Shown: positions 42,533 to 51,920 of the stretch, piece by piece
Layout of the letters: every line of letters starts with the position of its first letter
Position numbering within the stretch: position 1 is the stretch's first letter
Assembly (NCBI RefSeq): GCF_023701695.1
Contig: NZ_JAJOZC010000001.1
Span: forward strand, 3,967,894-4,031,893
Direction of reading: 5' to 3'
DNA: 64,000 nt
Source of the DNA: Streptomyces sp. RKAG290
Lineage (GTDB): Bacteria; Actinomycetota; Actinomycetes; Streptomycetales; Streptomycetaceae
The notes under the pieces: model-generated
The model's database searches: none
The model's input: the letters and a program-made list of their open reading frames with translations, nothing else
Told to the model about the DNA's origin: nothing
Made by a program: the position numbers and the translations under genes

Positions 42533-43741
42533 GTGCAGCGCCTCTACGATTTCATCCGCAGACACCCGACGGGCGTCGACAGCTTCTGGGCTGTCTTCCT
42601 CCTCGGGATCTCCGGCATGACCATCGTCGTGGGCGACGCCGGCCAGGACGGCCGCAGCGCGCGCCTCGCCGTCGTGCCGGTCGTCATCGGCCTCAGCCTC
42701 GTGGTCGCGCTGCGCCGCCGCGCACCCGAGAAGATGCTGCTGCTGGCCATCGCGATGGGCGTCGTCCAGCTGGTGTTCGGGGTCAGACCGACCCCGGCGA
42801 ACTTCGCCATGCTGGTGATCACGTTCACCGTGGCCACCGTCGGCGAGCGCTGGGCGTCCCGGCTCGCGCTGGCGTGCAGCCTGTGCGCGGCCGGTCTCTC
42901 CCAGATCCGCTGGCCGAACGAGGAGCCGGGCGGCTGGGTGCAGAAGGTGTTCATCGTCATCGTGATGACGGTGCCGTTCGTGCTGGCCTGGGTGCTCGGC
43001 GACTCGATGCGGACCCGGCGGGCCTACTTCGACCAGCTGGAGGAGCGCGCGGCCCGCCTGGAGCGGGAGCGCGAGGCGCAGTCGAAGGTCGCGGTGGCCG
43101 CCGAGCGCGCCCGTATCGCCCGTGAACTCCACGACGTCGTCGCGCACAACGTGTCGGTGATGGTGGTGCAGGCCGACGGCGCCGCCTACGTCATGGACGC
43201 GGCACCCGACCAGGCCCGGCAGGCCCTGGAGACCATCTCCAGCACCGGCAGGCAGGCGCTCGCGGAGATGCGGCGGCTGCTCGGCGTTCTGCGGACCGGG
43301 GACGCCCCGGAGAGCGGGGAGTACGGCCCGCAGCCCGACGTGGAGCAGATCGAGGACCTGCTCGACCAGGTCAGGCAGTCCGGTCTGGCCGTCGACTTCA
43401 AGATCGAGGGCACCCCGCGCCCGCTGCCCAGCGGCGTCGAGCTGACCGCGTACCGGATCGTGCAGGAGGCGCTGACCAACACCCGCAAGCACGGCGGCCC
43501 GGATGCCGGGGCCAGCGTGCGGCTGGTGTACTTCGACGACGGACTTGGCCTGCTGGTGGAGGACGACGGCCGGGGCGCCGCGCACGAACTGTACGAGGAC
43601 GGCGGCGCCGACGGCGCGGGCCACGGGATGATCGGCATGCGCGAGCGGGTCGGCATGGTCGGCGGCACGCTGGACGCCGGACCGCGGCCCGGCGGCGGAT
43701 TCCGGATCAGCGCACTGCTGCCGCTCAAGCCGGCCAACTAG
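42533..43741 (+). CDS. Sensor histidine kinase (NarL/HisKA_3 type)
   Basis: A 402-residue membrane kinase starting at GTG 42533. Four to five helices occupy about residues 15-160. After a coiled linker, the HisKA_3 motif ARIARELHDVVAHNVSVMVV carries the phospho-acceptor His200. The HATPase domain follows, with YRIVQEALTNTRKHGG (N-box) and LLVEDDGRGA (G1). There is no large extracytoplasmic loop, so the signal may be membrane-associated. The cognate regulator begins 76 bp downstream. Confidence 0.93.
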   Translation: MQRLYDFIRRHPTGVDSFWAVFLLGISGMTIVVGDAGQDGRSARLAVVPVVIGLSLVVALRRRAPEKMLLLAIAMGVVQLVFGVRPTPANFAMLVITFTVATVGERWASRLALACSLCAAGLSQIRWPNEEPGGWVQKVFIVIVMTVPFVLAWVLGDSMRTRRAYFDQLEERAARLEREREAQSKVAVAAERARIARELHDVVAHNVSVMVVQADGAAYVMDAAPDQARQALETISSTGRQALAEMRRLLGVLRTGDAPESGEYGPQPDVEQIEDLLDQVRQSGLAVDFKIEGTPRPLPSGVELTAYRIVQEALTNTRKHGGPDAGASVRLVYFDDGLGLLVEDDGRGAAHELYEDGGADGAGHGMIGMRERVGMVGGTLDAGPRPGGGFRISALLPLKPAN

Positions 43742-43817
43742 GGCCTTCCGTCCGGGTCCTCCCGGCCCCGGGGGCCACCGACGACCGACCGCTGAACGAA
43801 CAGGAGACAGGAACCCC

Positions 43818-44492
43818 ATGGCGATCCGCGTGATGCTCGTCGACGACCAGGTGCTGCTGCGCACCGGCTTCCGGATGGTGCTGGCCGCGCAGCCCGACAT
43901 GGAGGTCGTCGCCGAGGCCGGCGACGGCGCGGAGGCCATCGAGAACCTCCGGTCCACCGCGGTCGACGTGGTGCTGATGGACGTGCGGATGCCGAGGCTG
44001 GACGGCGTCGAGGCCACCCGCCGCATCTGCGCGGCGCCCGATGCGCCCAAGGTCCTCATCCTGACGACGTTCGACCTCGACGAGTACGCCTTCTCCGGGC
44101 TGAAGGCCGGGGCCAGCGGCTTCATGCTCAAGGACGTGCCGCCGGGCGAACTGCTCGCCGCGATCCGTTCCGTGCACAGCGGGGACGCGGTCGTCGCCCC
44201 GTCCACCACCCGCCGGCTGCTCGACCGGTTCTCGCCGATGCTGCCGAGCGGCAAGGCCGAACCGCGTCACAAGGACGTCGCCAAGCTCACCGAACGCGAA
44301 CGCGAGGTGATGCTGCTGGTCGCGCAGGGCCTGTCGAACGGCGAGATCGCCTCCCGGCTGGTGCTCTCCGAGGCGACCGTGAAGACACACGTCGGCCGCA
44401 TCCTGACCAAGCTCGGCCTGCGCGACCGGGTGCAGGTCGTCGTCCTCGCCTACGAGACCGGGCTGGTGCGCGCCGGCGGCGGAGCCGGCTGA
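43818..44492 (+). CDS. NarL/LuxR-family response regulator
   Basis: A 224-residue regulator. The receiver has the acidic pair in MLVDDQ, phospho-acceptor Asp55 in VVLMDVRMPRLDG, a Thr in LILTTFD and Lys in FMLKDVPP. The LuxR-type helix-turn-helix is LTEREREVMLLVAQGLSNGE followed by VLSEATVKTHVGRILTKLGL. It forms a two-component system with the preceding kinase. Target genes are not evident; the adjacent convergent ArsR-like gene is only 17 bp away. Confidence 0.94.
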   Translation: MAIRVMLVDDQVLLRTGFRMVLAAQPDMEVVAEAGDGAEAIENLRSTAVDVVLMDVRMPRLDGVEATRRICAAPDAPKVLILTTFDLDEYAFSGLKAGASGFMLKDVPPGELLAAIRSVHSGDAVVAPSTTRRLLDRFSPMLPSGKAEPRHKDVAKLTEREREVMLLVAQGLSNGEIASRLVLSEATVKTHVGRILTKLGLRDRVQVVVLAYETGLVRAGGGAG

Positions 44493-44509
44493 GCGGCCGG
44501 CCGCGGCGC

Positions 44510-45628
44510 TCAGCGCAGGATGCCTTCGAGGAAATCACTGCCCAGCCGGGCCACCAGCGTCAGGTCCAGCTGGTGCAGTACGTACCGGCCGCGGCGCCGG
44601 GTCGTGACCAGTCCGGCCTTCTTGAGGACCGTCAGATGGCGGGAGACCTCGGGGGCCGAGATGCCGTGCGTATCGGCGAGTTCCCCGGTCGTGTACGGGG
44701 AGCGGGCGATGTTGCGGCACAGCCGCATCCGCATCGGGTGGGCCAGCGCCTCCATCCGCAGCTGCAGCAGTTCGACGGGGGCGGGGGCGGGCAGCTCGGG
44801 CCGGTGCACGGGGTAGTGGATCACCGGGCGCCAGCCCGGCGCGTGCAGCACCATCAGATGCGGCCGGCCGAAGCTGGTCGGGACGAGCGTGAGCCCGGCG
44901 CCCACCGCCGGGTCGGTGGCGGCGGTCGAGCCCTCGGTCAGCTTGTCGATGCTGATCCGGCCGCCCGTCGCGTCGAGTGACACGGCGGTGGACACCGCGC
45001 CCATCGCCTCGCCGACCCCCTTGCGCCGCAGCAGATCCGTCTTGTGCCGGGCGTCGGCCACCAGCTGCACCCGCACCCGCCGCCAGGTGTCCGCGAAGAA
45101 CGCCTGGTCGCAGTCCTCGAACAGGCGCCGGATCCAGCGGCGTACGGAGGCGGGGTCGGCCAGCAGCTGCTGGGTGAACTCCGACTGCCGCGGGCCGCGC
45201 GCCGCCGCCATGTCCAGCGCCCGGGCACGCATCCCGGGATCGCTGAGGGGTGAGGGCGCGCCGGTCCCGTACAGGGCGGCGCAGGTGAACTCCAGGGCTG
45301 CGGAGACGAACCGTTCGTCGTCCAGCCGGTCGAGGATGTCCAGGTCGTCGGCGAGGTCGGCGCCTGCCCTGCCGTTGCCGCCGCGGACCCCGGCGAACGG
45401 CATGAAGACGTCCGAGAAGCTGTTGCGCCACAGGAACTCCGCCTCGTGCAGCCGGTCGGCGAGGTCCGGCTCCAGTGCCGTGGTGGTGGCCGTCGCCCAG
45501 CCGTGCAGCCCCGGGTGATGCCCCGGCTCGGAGAGCGCGTGCAGGGCGAGCCCCAGCTCGGCGAGGGGGGAGGTCTCGAAGACGATGTGCGCGGGGTCGA
45601 GCCCCGCGATGTCGATGGTCACGCTCAC
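44510..45628 (-). CDS. ArsR/DUF5937-type winged-helix regulator
   Basis: A 372-residue protein. The N-terminal 270 residues are a DUF5937-like domain of unknown ligand (IDIAGLDPAHIVFETSPLAE, LHEAEFLWRNSFSDVFMPFA). The C-terminal ArsR-type winged helix is LQLRMEALAHPMRMRLCRNI, YTTGELADTHGISAPEVSRH and LTVLKKAGLVTTRRRGRYVL. There is no cysteine metal site in the recognition region, so it is not an obvious metal sensor. It is probably a repressor of unknown targets. Confidence 0.88.
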   Translation of the reverse strand: MSVTIDIAGLDPAHIVFETSPLAELGLALHALSEPGHHPGLHGWATATTTALEPDLADRLHEAEFLWRNSFSDVFMPFAGVRGGNGRAGADLADDLDILDRLDDERFVSAALEFTCAALYGTGAPSPLSDPGMRARALDMAAARGPRQSEFTQQLLADPASVRRWIRRLFEDCDQAFFADTWRRVRVQLVADARHKTDLLRRKGVGEAMGAVSTAVSLDATGGRISIDKLTEGSTAATDPAVGAGLTLVPTSFGRPHLMVLHAPGWRPVIHYPVHRPELPAPAPVELLQLRMEALAHPMRMRLCRNIARSPYTTGELADTHGISAPEVSRHLTVLKKAGLVTTRRRGRYVLHQLDLTLVARLGSDFLEGILR

Positions 45629-45707
45629 CCCTCCATGGTGCGGGGTGGGCGCGGTGGTCCCGACCCCGATTGACGGCCGTCGTCAATCGGGGTCCGTGCG
45701 GTGCGTC

Positions 45708-46922
45708 TCAGGCCCGCCCGGCCACCCGCTCCAGGAACCCGCCCAGCGCGTCGCGCACATCGGCCGCCGTCCACTCCAGCCCCGCCTCGGCCACCGTGAC
45801 CTCCGTGAAGGAGACCCCCGGCGGCCCGCCGGCCGCCGGATGCCACTTGCGGAAGAGCGCCACGCCCGTCTCCTCCGCAAGGCGCAGCGAGGCCTCGGAC
45901 AGGACGTCCGGCGGGTAGGGCAGCCACACCTGGAACTGGTGCGTGTGCGGCGGCTCCGGATGCACCCGGAACCACCCGGCGCCGGCCTGTGCCAGCCCCT
46001 CGGACAGCGCCGCGGCCACCACCTTGGCCTGCGCCACGTACGACTCCAGCTTCGGCAGCTCCCGGTCCAGGCCGATGAGGGCCGAGAGCGCCGCCGGGAA
46101 CTGCTGGAAGAGCTGGCCGCCGTACCGGTGGCGCCAGGTGCGGGCCTCCTCGACCAGCGAGGCGGAACCGGCCAGCGCGGCCCCGGAGATCCCGCCGAGG
46201 GTCTTGTAGAACGACACGTACACACTGTCCGCGAGCGCCGCGATCTCCGGCAGTCCCCGGCCGAAGCGGGACGTGCACTCCCACAGCCGCGCCCCGTCGA
46301 AGTGGACCACCGCGTCCCGTTCACGGGCGGCCGCGACGACCGCCTCCAGCTCCTGCCAGGTGGGCAGGACGAAGCCCGCGTCCCGCAGCGGCAGCTCCAG
46401 CATCAGGGTGCCGAACGGCTCCGCGAAGTCGTGGATCTCCTCCGCCGTGGGCAGCCGCGGCTCCGACGTCGGGTGGACGGTACGCAGCCCGCTGACCGCC
46501 CCCAGCGCGCCGCGCTCGTGCACCTCCGGATGGGCGAGCGGATGCAGCGCCACCACGGGACTGCCGGTGCGTCCCGCCCAGCACCGCAGGGCGACCTGCT
46601 GCGCCATCGTCCCGGTCGGGAAGAACGCGGCGGCCTCCATGCCCAGCTCGTCGGCGACGCGCTGCTCCAGCTCGGCGACGACGCCGTCCCCGTAGATGTC
46701 CGCGGTACGCCCAAGGTCGGTGACCGCGCCGGCGCCGGCGGCCAGCGAGGCCAACTGGTCGCCCAGCGACAGGTCCACCGGCGACCGGGACAGGATCCGC
46801 TCGGCCTGCCGCCACGCGGTGACCCGGCGCAGCCGCTGGGCGTCGTCCCCGCCCTGGTGTCCGGCGGAGCCCCGCGCCCCGTCCGCCGCCTCGTCCCGCA
46901 CCTGCTCGTTCGTGTCTGCCAT
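45708..46922 (-). CDS. PLP-dependent threonine-aldolase-like (beta-eliminating lyase) enzyme
   Basis: A 404-residue enzyme of fold type I. The PLP lysine is Lys240 in VYVSFYKTLGGISGAALAG; VVHFDGARLWECTSRFG has the PLP-Asp, and EAAAFFPTGTMAQQVALRCW is the phosphate loop. These match low-specificity L-threonine aldolases, which cleave threonine to glycine and acetaldehyde. The N-terminus has about 30 variable residues. The C-terminal third diverges from GlyA-like aldolases, so another beta-hydroxy amino acid substrate is possible. Confidence 0.87.
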   Translation of the reverse strand: MADTNEQVRDEAADGARGSAGHQGGDDAQRLRRVTAWRQAERILSRSPVDLSLGDQLASLAAGAGAVTDLGRTADIYGDGVVAELEQRVADELGMEAAAFFPTGTMAQQVALRCWAGRTGSPVVALHPLAHPEVHERGALGAVSGLRTVHPTSEPRLPTAEEIHDFAEPFGTLMLELPLRDAGFVLPTWQELEAVVAAARERDAVVHFDGARLWECTSRFGRGLPEIAALADSVYVSFYKTLGGISGAALAGSASLVEEARTWRHRYGGQLFQQFPAALSALIGLDRELPKLESYVAQAKVVAAALSEGLAQAGAGWFRVHPEPPHTHQFQVWLPYPPDVLSEASLRLAEETGVALFRKWHPAAGGPPGVSFTEVTVAEAGLEWTAADVRDALGGFLERVAGRA

Positions 46923-47005
46923 GGGACGATCATCACGCAGACCGGGGCCCGCGCCCAGCCGTTATCGAGGCCGGGTGCGCCGGGCCGGCGGGCGCGGGCC
47001 CGGGG

Positions 47006-47026
47006 TTTCCCACAGCCTGTGGACAG
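47006..47026. promoter_or_regulatory. DnaA-box-like inverted repeat before the cofactor operon
   Basis: TGTGGACAG (47018-47026, complement CTGTCCACA, one mismatch from TTGTCCACA) is paired with TTTCCCACA (47006-47014). Together they read CCACAG-CC-TGTGG. It lies about 90 bp upstream of the first gene of the panC-nadB operon and resembles the site at 4945. Confidence 0.4.
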
Positions 47027-47111
47027 CCAGGAGCCCGGACGAAACGCTGGCGTAGCATGCAGAGAAGTCGTCCGGTACCCCCCGCGGACTGGAACGGAAG
47101 GCCACTGCCGC

Positions 47112-48083
47112 GTGAATGCAACTGCCCCCAAGGAGCCCCTCGACGCGAGGGACCGCCCCGCCCGCCTCACCGTCGGCGTCGTCGGCGCGGGTCGCGTCGG
47201 CCCCGCCCTGGCAGCCGCCCTGCAGCTCGCAGGGCACCGCCCGGTGGCCGTCTCGGGCGTCTCCGACGCCTCGGTGCGCCGCGCCGCCACCCTGCTCCCC
47301 GACGTACCCCTGGTCCCGCCCGCCGAGGTCCTGGCGCGCGCCGAGCTCGTGCTGCTGACCGTCCCCGACGACGCCCTGCCGGGCCTCGTCGAGGGGCTGG
47401 CCGAGACCGGTGCGGTCCGGCCGGGACAGCTGATCGTCCACACCTCGGGGCGGTACGGGACGAAGGTGCTGGATCCCGCGCTGCGGGCCGGCGCCCTGCC
47501 GCTCGCCCTGCACCCGGCGATGACGTTCACCGGTACCTCCGTGGACGTCCAGCGGCTGGCCGGCTGCTCCTTCGGCGTCACCGCCCCGGAGCAGCTGAGG
47601 CTCGCCGCCGAGGCGCTGGTCATCGAGATGGGCGGCGAACCCGAGTGGATCGCCGAGGAGTCCCGCCCGCTCTACCACGCGGCCCTCGCCCTCGGCGCCA
47701 ACCACCTGGTCACGCTGGTCGCGCAGTCGATGGAGCTGCTGCGCACCGCGGGGGTCGCCGCCCCCGACCGGATGCTCGGCCCGCTGCTCGGCGCCGCCCT
47801 GGACAACGCCCTGCGCTCCGGTGACGCGGCCCTGACCGGCCCGGTCGCCCGCGGCGACGCCGGCACGGTCGCCGCACACATCGGCGAACTGCGCGCCCAC
47901 GCCCCGCAGACGGTCGCCGGATACGTGGCGATGGCCCGTGCCACCGCCGACCGCGCGCTCGCCCTCGGCATGCTCAAGCCCGAGCTCGCCGAGGACCTGC
48001 TCGGCGTCCTGGCCGACGGCGGCAGGGCCGCTCCGGGGGACGGCGGCACTGCCGGCAGCACCGGACCGGAGGAGTCCCGATGA
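47112..48083 (+). CDS. Rossmann-like/DUF2520 oxidoreductase-like protein
   Basis: A 323-residue protein starting at GTG 47112 (VNATAPKEPLDARDRPARLT). The N-terminal dinucleotide fold begins LTVGVVGAGRVGPALAAALQ. The C-terminal DUF2520 domain includes SRPLYHAALALGANHLVTLV, with a His and Asn in the place expected for ketopantoate reductase-like dehydrogenases. It is coupled to panC by a 4-bp overlap. DUF2520 proteins next to panC are widespread and have been proposed to act in pantothenate synthesis, but I know of no decisive proof. Confidence 0.87.
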   Translation: MNATAPKEPLDARDRPARLTVGVVGAGRVGPALAAALQLAGHRPVAVSGVSDASVRRAATLLPDVPLVPPAEVLARAELVLLTVPDDALPGLVEGLAETGAVRPGQLIVHTSGRYGTKVLDPALRAGALPLALHPAMTFTGTSVDVQRLAGCSFGVTAPEQLRLAAEALVIEMGGEPEWIAEESRPLYHAALALGANHLVTLVAQSMELLRTAGVAAPDRMLGPLLGAALDNALRSGDAALTGPVARGDAGTVAAHIGELRAHAPQTVAGYVAMARATADRALALGMLKPELAEDLLGVLADGGRAAPGDGGTAGSTGPEESR

Positions 48084-49108
48084 CCGACCGCGCCGCCACC
48101 CTCCTGCGCACGGCCGCCGAACTCGCCGCGTACGCCCCGGAGCAGGCCCCGTCCGCCCCCCGGCCCGAGCGCGCCGTCGTGATGACGATGGGCGCCCTGC
48201 ACGAGGGCCACGCCTCCCTGATCCGCACCGCACGCGCGGTCGTGGGCCCGGGCGGGCAGGTCGTCGTCACCGTCTTCGTCAACCCGCTCCAGTTCGGGGA
48301 GGCCGCGGACCTCGACCGCTACCCCCGCACCCTGGACGCCGATCTCGCCCTCGCCGGCGCGGCCGGCGGCGACGTGGTCTTCGCCCCGTCCGCCGATGAG
48401 GTCTACCCCGGCGGGGAACCGCAGGTCCGGATCTCCGCGGGCCCGATGGGCGAGCGCCTCGAAGGCGCCTCGCGCCCCGGGCACTTCGACGGCATGCTCA
48501 CCGTCGTCGCCAAGCTGCTGCACCTCACCGGTCCGGACCTCGCGCTCTACGGGCAGAAGGACGCCCAGCAGCTCGCGCTGATCCGCCGCATGGTGCGCGA
48601 TCTGAACTTCCCCGTGGAGATCGTGGGGGTGGAGACGGCCCGGGAGCCCGACGGCCTCGCGCTCTCCAGCCGCAACCGCTTCCTCGACCCGCACGAGCGC
48701 CACACGGCCCTCGCCCTGTCCCGGGCCCTGTTCGCGGCCCGCGACCGGCTCGCCGCCCAGCAGGCGCTGCACGCCCGCGCGCTGGCCGGCGGGGCGAGCG
48801 AGGACCGGGCCGCCGGGCTCACCCGGCTCGGCGAGGCCCGGCTGGCGGCCGACGCCCAGGCGGTCGCCCGTGCCAGGCCGGACGGCGGACCGGCCGCCGT
48901 GCGGGCCGCGGCCCGCACGATCCTGGAGGACGCGGCGGCCCAACAGCCGCCGCTCGCCCTCGACTACGTGGCGCTCGTGGACCCGGCGGACTTCACCGAG
49001 ATCCCCGACGACCGCACCGCGGGCGACGCGGTGCTCGCCGTCGCCGCCCGGGTGGGCGCCACCCGCCTCATCGACAACATCCCGCTTACCTTCGGAGCCA
49101 CCACGTGA
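48080..49108 (+). CDS. panC: Pantothenate synthetase
   Basis: A 342-residue enzyme joining pantoate and beta-alanine with ATP. The nucleotidyl-transferase motif is VVMTMGALHEGHASLIRTA. VTVFVNPLQFG, LALYGQKDAQQLALIRRMV and LALSSRNRFLDPHER (equivalent of KMSKS) are present. It is longer than E. coli PanC because of an Ala-rich insert at about residues 225-285. It overlaps the preceding gene and the following nadB by 4 bp each, linking CoA and NAD synthesis in one operon. Confidence 0.95.
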   Translation: MTDRAATLLRTAAELAAYAPEQAPSAPRPERAVVMTMGALHEGHASLIRTARAVVGPGGQVVVTVFVNPLQFGEAADLDRYPRTLDADLALAGAAGGDVVFAPSADEVYPGGEPQVRISAGPMGERLEGASRPGHFDGMLTVVAKLLHLTGPDLALYGQKDAQQLALIRRMVRDLNFPVEIVGVETAREPDGLALSSRNRFLDPHERHTALALSRALFAARDRLAAQQALHARALAGGASEDRAAGLTRLGEARLAADAQAVARARPDGGPAAVRAAARTILEDAAAQQPPLALDYVALVDPADFTEIPDDRTAGDAVLAVAARVGATRLIDNIPLTFGATT

Positions 49109-50871
49109 CCGGAATACGGCTGACCGCCCCCGCCCCCGGCTGGTCCATCGACGCCGACGTCGTCGTGGTCGGCTCCGGGGTGGCCGGACTGACCACCGCG
49201 CTGCGCTGCGCCGCCGCGGGCCTCGCCACCGTCGTCGTCACCAAGGCGCGTCTCGACGACGGCTCGACCCGCTGGGCGCAGGGCGGCATCGCGGCCGCCC
49301 TCGGCGAGGGCGACACCCCCGAGCAGCATCTTGAGGACACCCTGGTCGCGGGCGCGGGCCTGTGCGACGAGTCGGCGGTCCGGACCCTGGTCACCGAGGG
49401 CCCCGACGCGGTGCGCCGGCTGATCGAGACGGGCGCCCACTTCGACACCACGGACGACGGCGACATCGCGCTGACCCGCGAGGGCGGTCACCACCGCCGC
49501 CGCATCGCTCACGCGGGCGGCGACGCGACCGGCGCGGAGATCTCCCGTGCCCTGGTCGAAGCGGTCCGCTCGGCCGCACTGCAGACCGTCGAGAACGCCC
49601 TGGTCCTGGACCTGCTGACCGACGCCGACGGCCGTACCGCGGGCGTCACCCTGCACGTCATGGGCGAGGGCCAGCACGACGGCGTCGGCGCGGTCCACGC
49701 CCCCGCGGTCGTCCTCGCCACCGGCGGCATGGGCCAGGTCTTCTCCGCCACCACCAACCCGCCGGTCTCCACCGGCGACGGAGTGGCGCTCGCACTGCGG
49801 GCCGGCGCGGAGGTCTCGGACCTCGAATTCGTCCAGTTCCACCCCACGGTCCTCTTCCTCGGCTCCGGCTCCGAGGGCCAGCAGCCCCTGGTGTCGGAAG
49901 CGGTACGGGGTGAGGGCGCCCATCTCGTCGACGCGTCCGGTACGCGCTTCATGGTCGGGCAGCACGAGATGGCCGAGCTCGCCCCGCGCGACATCGTCGC
50001 CAAGGCCATCACCCGCCAGATGCAGCTGCACGGCACCGACCACATGTACCTCGACGCCCGGCACTTCGGCGCCGAGATGTGGGAGCAGCGCTTCCCCACC
50101 ATCCTGGCGGCCTGCCGCGCCCACGGCATCGACCCGGTCAACGAGCCGGTCCCGGTGGCCCCGGCCGCGCACTACGCTTCCGGCGGCATCCGCACCGACC
50201 TGCGGGGACGTACGACCGTGCCCGGGCTGTACGCCTGCGGCGAGGCCGCCTGCACCGGTGTGCACGGCGCGAACCGGCTGGCCTCCAACTCGCTCCTCGA
50301 AGGCCTGGTGTTCGCCGAGCGCATCGCGGCCGACATCGTCGCGGACCGGCCCGGCGCGGGCGGCACCGCGGCCGGCCGGCCCCACGAGGAGGTGGTGGCC
50401 GCCGGCGCCCACCCCTTCCCCTCCCCGTTGCTGGCCCCCGAGAGCCGGGGGACGATCCAGCGCATCATGACCCGGGGCGCCGGCGTCCTGCGCTCCGCGG
50501 GCAGCCTGGCCGCCGCCGCCGAGGAGCTGGAGGACCTGCACCGCAGCGCGGCCCTCAAGGCCGGGGCGGCCGAGCCGAAGGTCGCGGTGCCCGGCGTCGA
50601 CGCCTGGGAGGTGACCAATCTGCTCCTGGTCTCCCGGGTCCTGGTCGCCGCCGCCCGCCGGCGTGAGGAGACCCGCGGCTGCCACTGGCGCGAGGACCGC
50701 CCCGAGCGCGACGACGAGAACTGGCGCCGCCACCTCGTCGTGCGGCTCACCACCGACCGGCAGTTGGTCCTCCGTCGGACGGATACCGAGGCATTCGGCC
50801 CCGTAGGCCCGGCCGGGGCAGCAGACTGCGCAGCAGCAAGCACCACCCACCCCACTCCCGAGGAGCCGTAA
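49105..50871 (+). CDS. nadB: L-aspartate oxidase
   Basis: A 588-residue FAD enzyme oxidising aspartate to iminoaspartate for quinolinate synthesis. It starts at GTG 49105. The FAD loop is DVVVVGSGVAGLTTALRCAA. RWAQGGIAAALGEGDTPEQH, HHRRRIAHAGGDATGAEISR, HPTVLFLGSGSEGQQPLVSE and GEAACTGVHGANRLASNSLL are typical of NadB. The partner quinolinate synthase NadA is not in the window. nadC starts 2 bp after the stop. Confidence 0.95.
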   Translation: MTGIRLTAPAPGWSIDADVVVVGSGVAGLTTALRCAAAGLATVVVTKARLDDGSTRWAQGGIAAALGEGDTPEQHLEDTLVAGAGLCDESAVRTLVTEGPDAVRRLIETGAHFDTTDDGDIALTREGGHHRRRIAHAGGDATGAEISRALVEAVRSAALQTVENALVLDLLTDADGRTAGVTLHVMGEGQHDGVGAVHAPAVVLATGGMGQVFSATTNPPVSTGDGVALALRAGAEVSDLEFVQFHPTVLFLGSGSEGQQPLVSEAVRGEGAHLVDASGTRFMVGQHEMAELAPRDIVAKAITRQMQLHGTDHMYLDARHFGAEMWEQRFPTILAACRAHGIDPVNEPVPVAPAAHYASGGIRTDLRGRTTVPGLYACGEAACTGVHGANRLASNSLLEGLVFAERIAADIVADRPGAGGTAAGRPHEEVVAAGAHPFPSPLLAPESRGTIQRIMTRGAGVLRSAGSLAAAAEELEDLHRSAALKAGAAEPKVAVPGVDAWEVTNLLLVSRVLVAAARRREETRGCHWREDRPERDDENWRRHLVVRLTTDRQLVLRRTDTEAFGPVGPAGAADCAAASTTHPTPEEP

Positions 50872-50873
50872 CC

Positions 50874-51920
50874 GTGAGCACGCCCGAAGAGAATCCGCGC
50901 CCCACACCCGTGGATGTACCGCTGATCCAGATCGGCGCGCCCGCACCTGCCGCGGGCGGCTGCGGGGACGCCTGCGGCTGCGGCGGGGACAACGGGTACG
51001 ACGACCTGGACCCCCTGGAGTGCGGCCTGGACCCCGCGCTCGCCCAGCTCCTCGCGGACGCCGGTCTCGACCCGGTCCAGGTCGAGGACGTCGCGCACGT
51101 CGCCATCGAGGAGGACCTCGACGGCGGGGTGGACGTCACGACCGTGGCCACCGTCCCCGAGGACGCCATGGCCACCGGCGACTTCACCGCCCGTGAGGCG
51201 GGTGTCGTGGCCGGCCTGCGCGTGGCCGAGGCCGTGCTGTCCATCGTCTGCACGGACGAGTTCGAGGTCGAGCGGCACGTCGAGGACGGCGACCGCGTCG
51301 CCGCCGGCCAGAAGCTGCTGACCGTGACCACCCGCACCCGGGACCTGCTCACCGGCGAGCGCAGCGCGCTCAACCTGCTCTGCCGGCTCTCCGGTATCGC
51401 CACCGCCACCCGCGCCTGGGCCGACGTGCTCGAAGGCACGAAGACCCAGGTCCGCGACACCCGCAAGACCACTCCCGGCCTGCGCGCCCTGGAGAAGTAC
51501 GCGGTGCGCTGCGGCGGCGGCGTCAACCACCGCATGTCGCTGTCCGACGCCGCGCTCGTCAAGGACAACCACGTCATCGCGGCGGGCGGGGTGGCCGAGG
51601 CGTTCAAGCGGGTCAGGGCAGAGTTCCCCGAGCTGGCGATCGAGGTCGAGGTCGACACGCTGCGCCAGGTCGAGGAGGTCCTGGAGGCGGGTGCCGACCT
51701 GATCCTGCTGGACAACTTCACCCCGTCGCAGACGGCCGAGGCCGTCGCCCTGGTGGGCGGCCGCGCGGTGCTGGAGTCCTCGGGCCGGCTCGCGCTCGGC
51801 TCGGCCCGCGCCTACGCCGAGGCCGGCGTGGACTACCTGGCCGTCGGCGCGCTCACCCACTCCTCGCCGATCCTCGACATCGGCCTGGACTTCCGCGACA
51901 CCTACGGGGCCGACGCCTGA
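50874..51920 (+). CDS. nadC: Nicotinate-nucleotide pyrophosphorylase (carboxylating), with a Cys-rich N-terminal extension
   Basis: A 348-residue enzyme converting quinolinate and PRPP to nicotinate mononucleotide. The core has EDVAHVAIEEDLDGGVDVTT, VRDTRKTTPGLRALEKYAVR, NHRMSLSDAALVKDNH and LILLDNFTP, plus YLAVGALTHSSPILDIGLDF. Before the core is a 60-residue extension with GGCGDACGCGGDNGYDD: three cysteines in C-x3-C-x-C, then another Cys (LECGLDP). The extension seems characteristic of Streptomyces NadC; a metal or redox role is speculative. The stop overlaps the coaX ATG (TGATG). Confidence 0.95.
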   Translation: MSTPEENPRPTPVDVPLIQIGAPAPAAGGCGDACGCGGDNGYDDLDPLECGLDPALAQLLADAGLDPVQVEDVAHVAIEEDLDGGVDVTTVATVPEDAMATGDFTAREAGVVAGLRVAEAVLSIVCTDEFEVERHVEDGDRVAAGQKLLTVTTRTRDLLTGERSALNLLCRLSGIATATRAWADVLEGTKTQVRDTRKTTPGLRALEKYAVRCGGGVNHRMSLSDAALVKDNHVIAAGGVAEAFKRVRAEFPELAIEVEVDTLRQVEEVLEAGADLILLDNFTPSQTAEAVALVGGRAVLESSGRLALGSARAYAEAGVDYLAVGALTHSSPILDIGLDFRDTYGADA

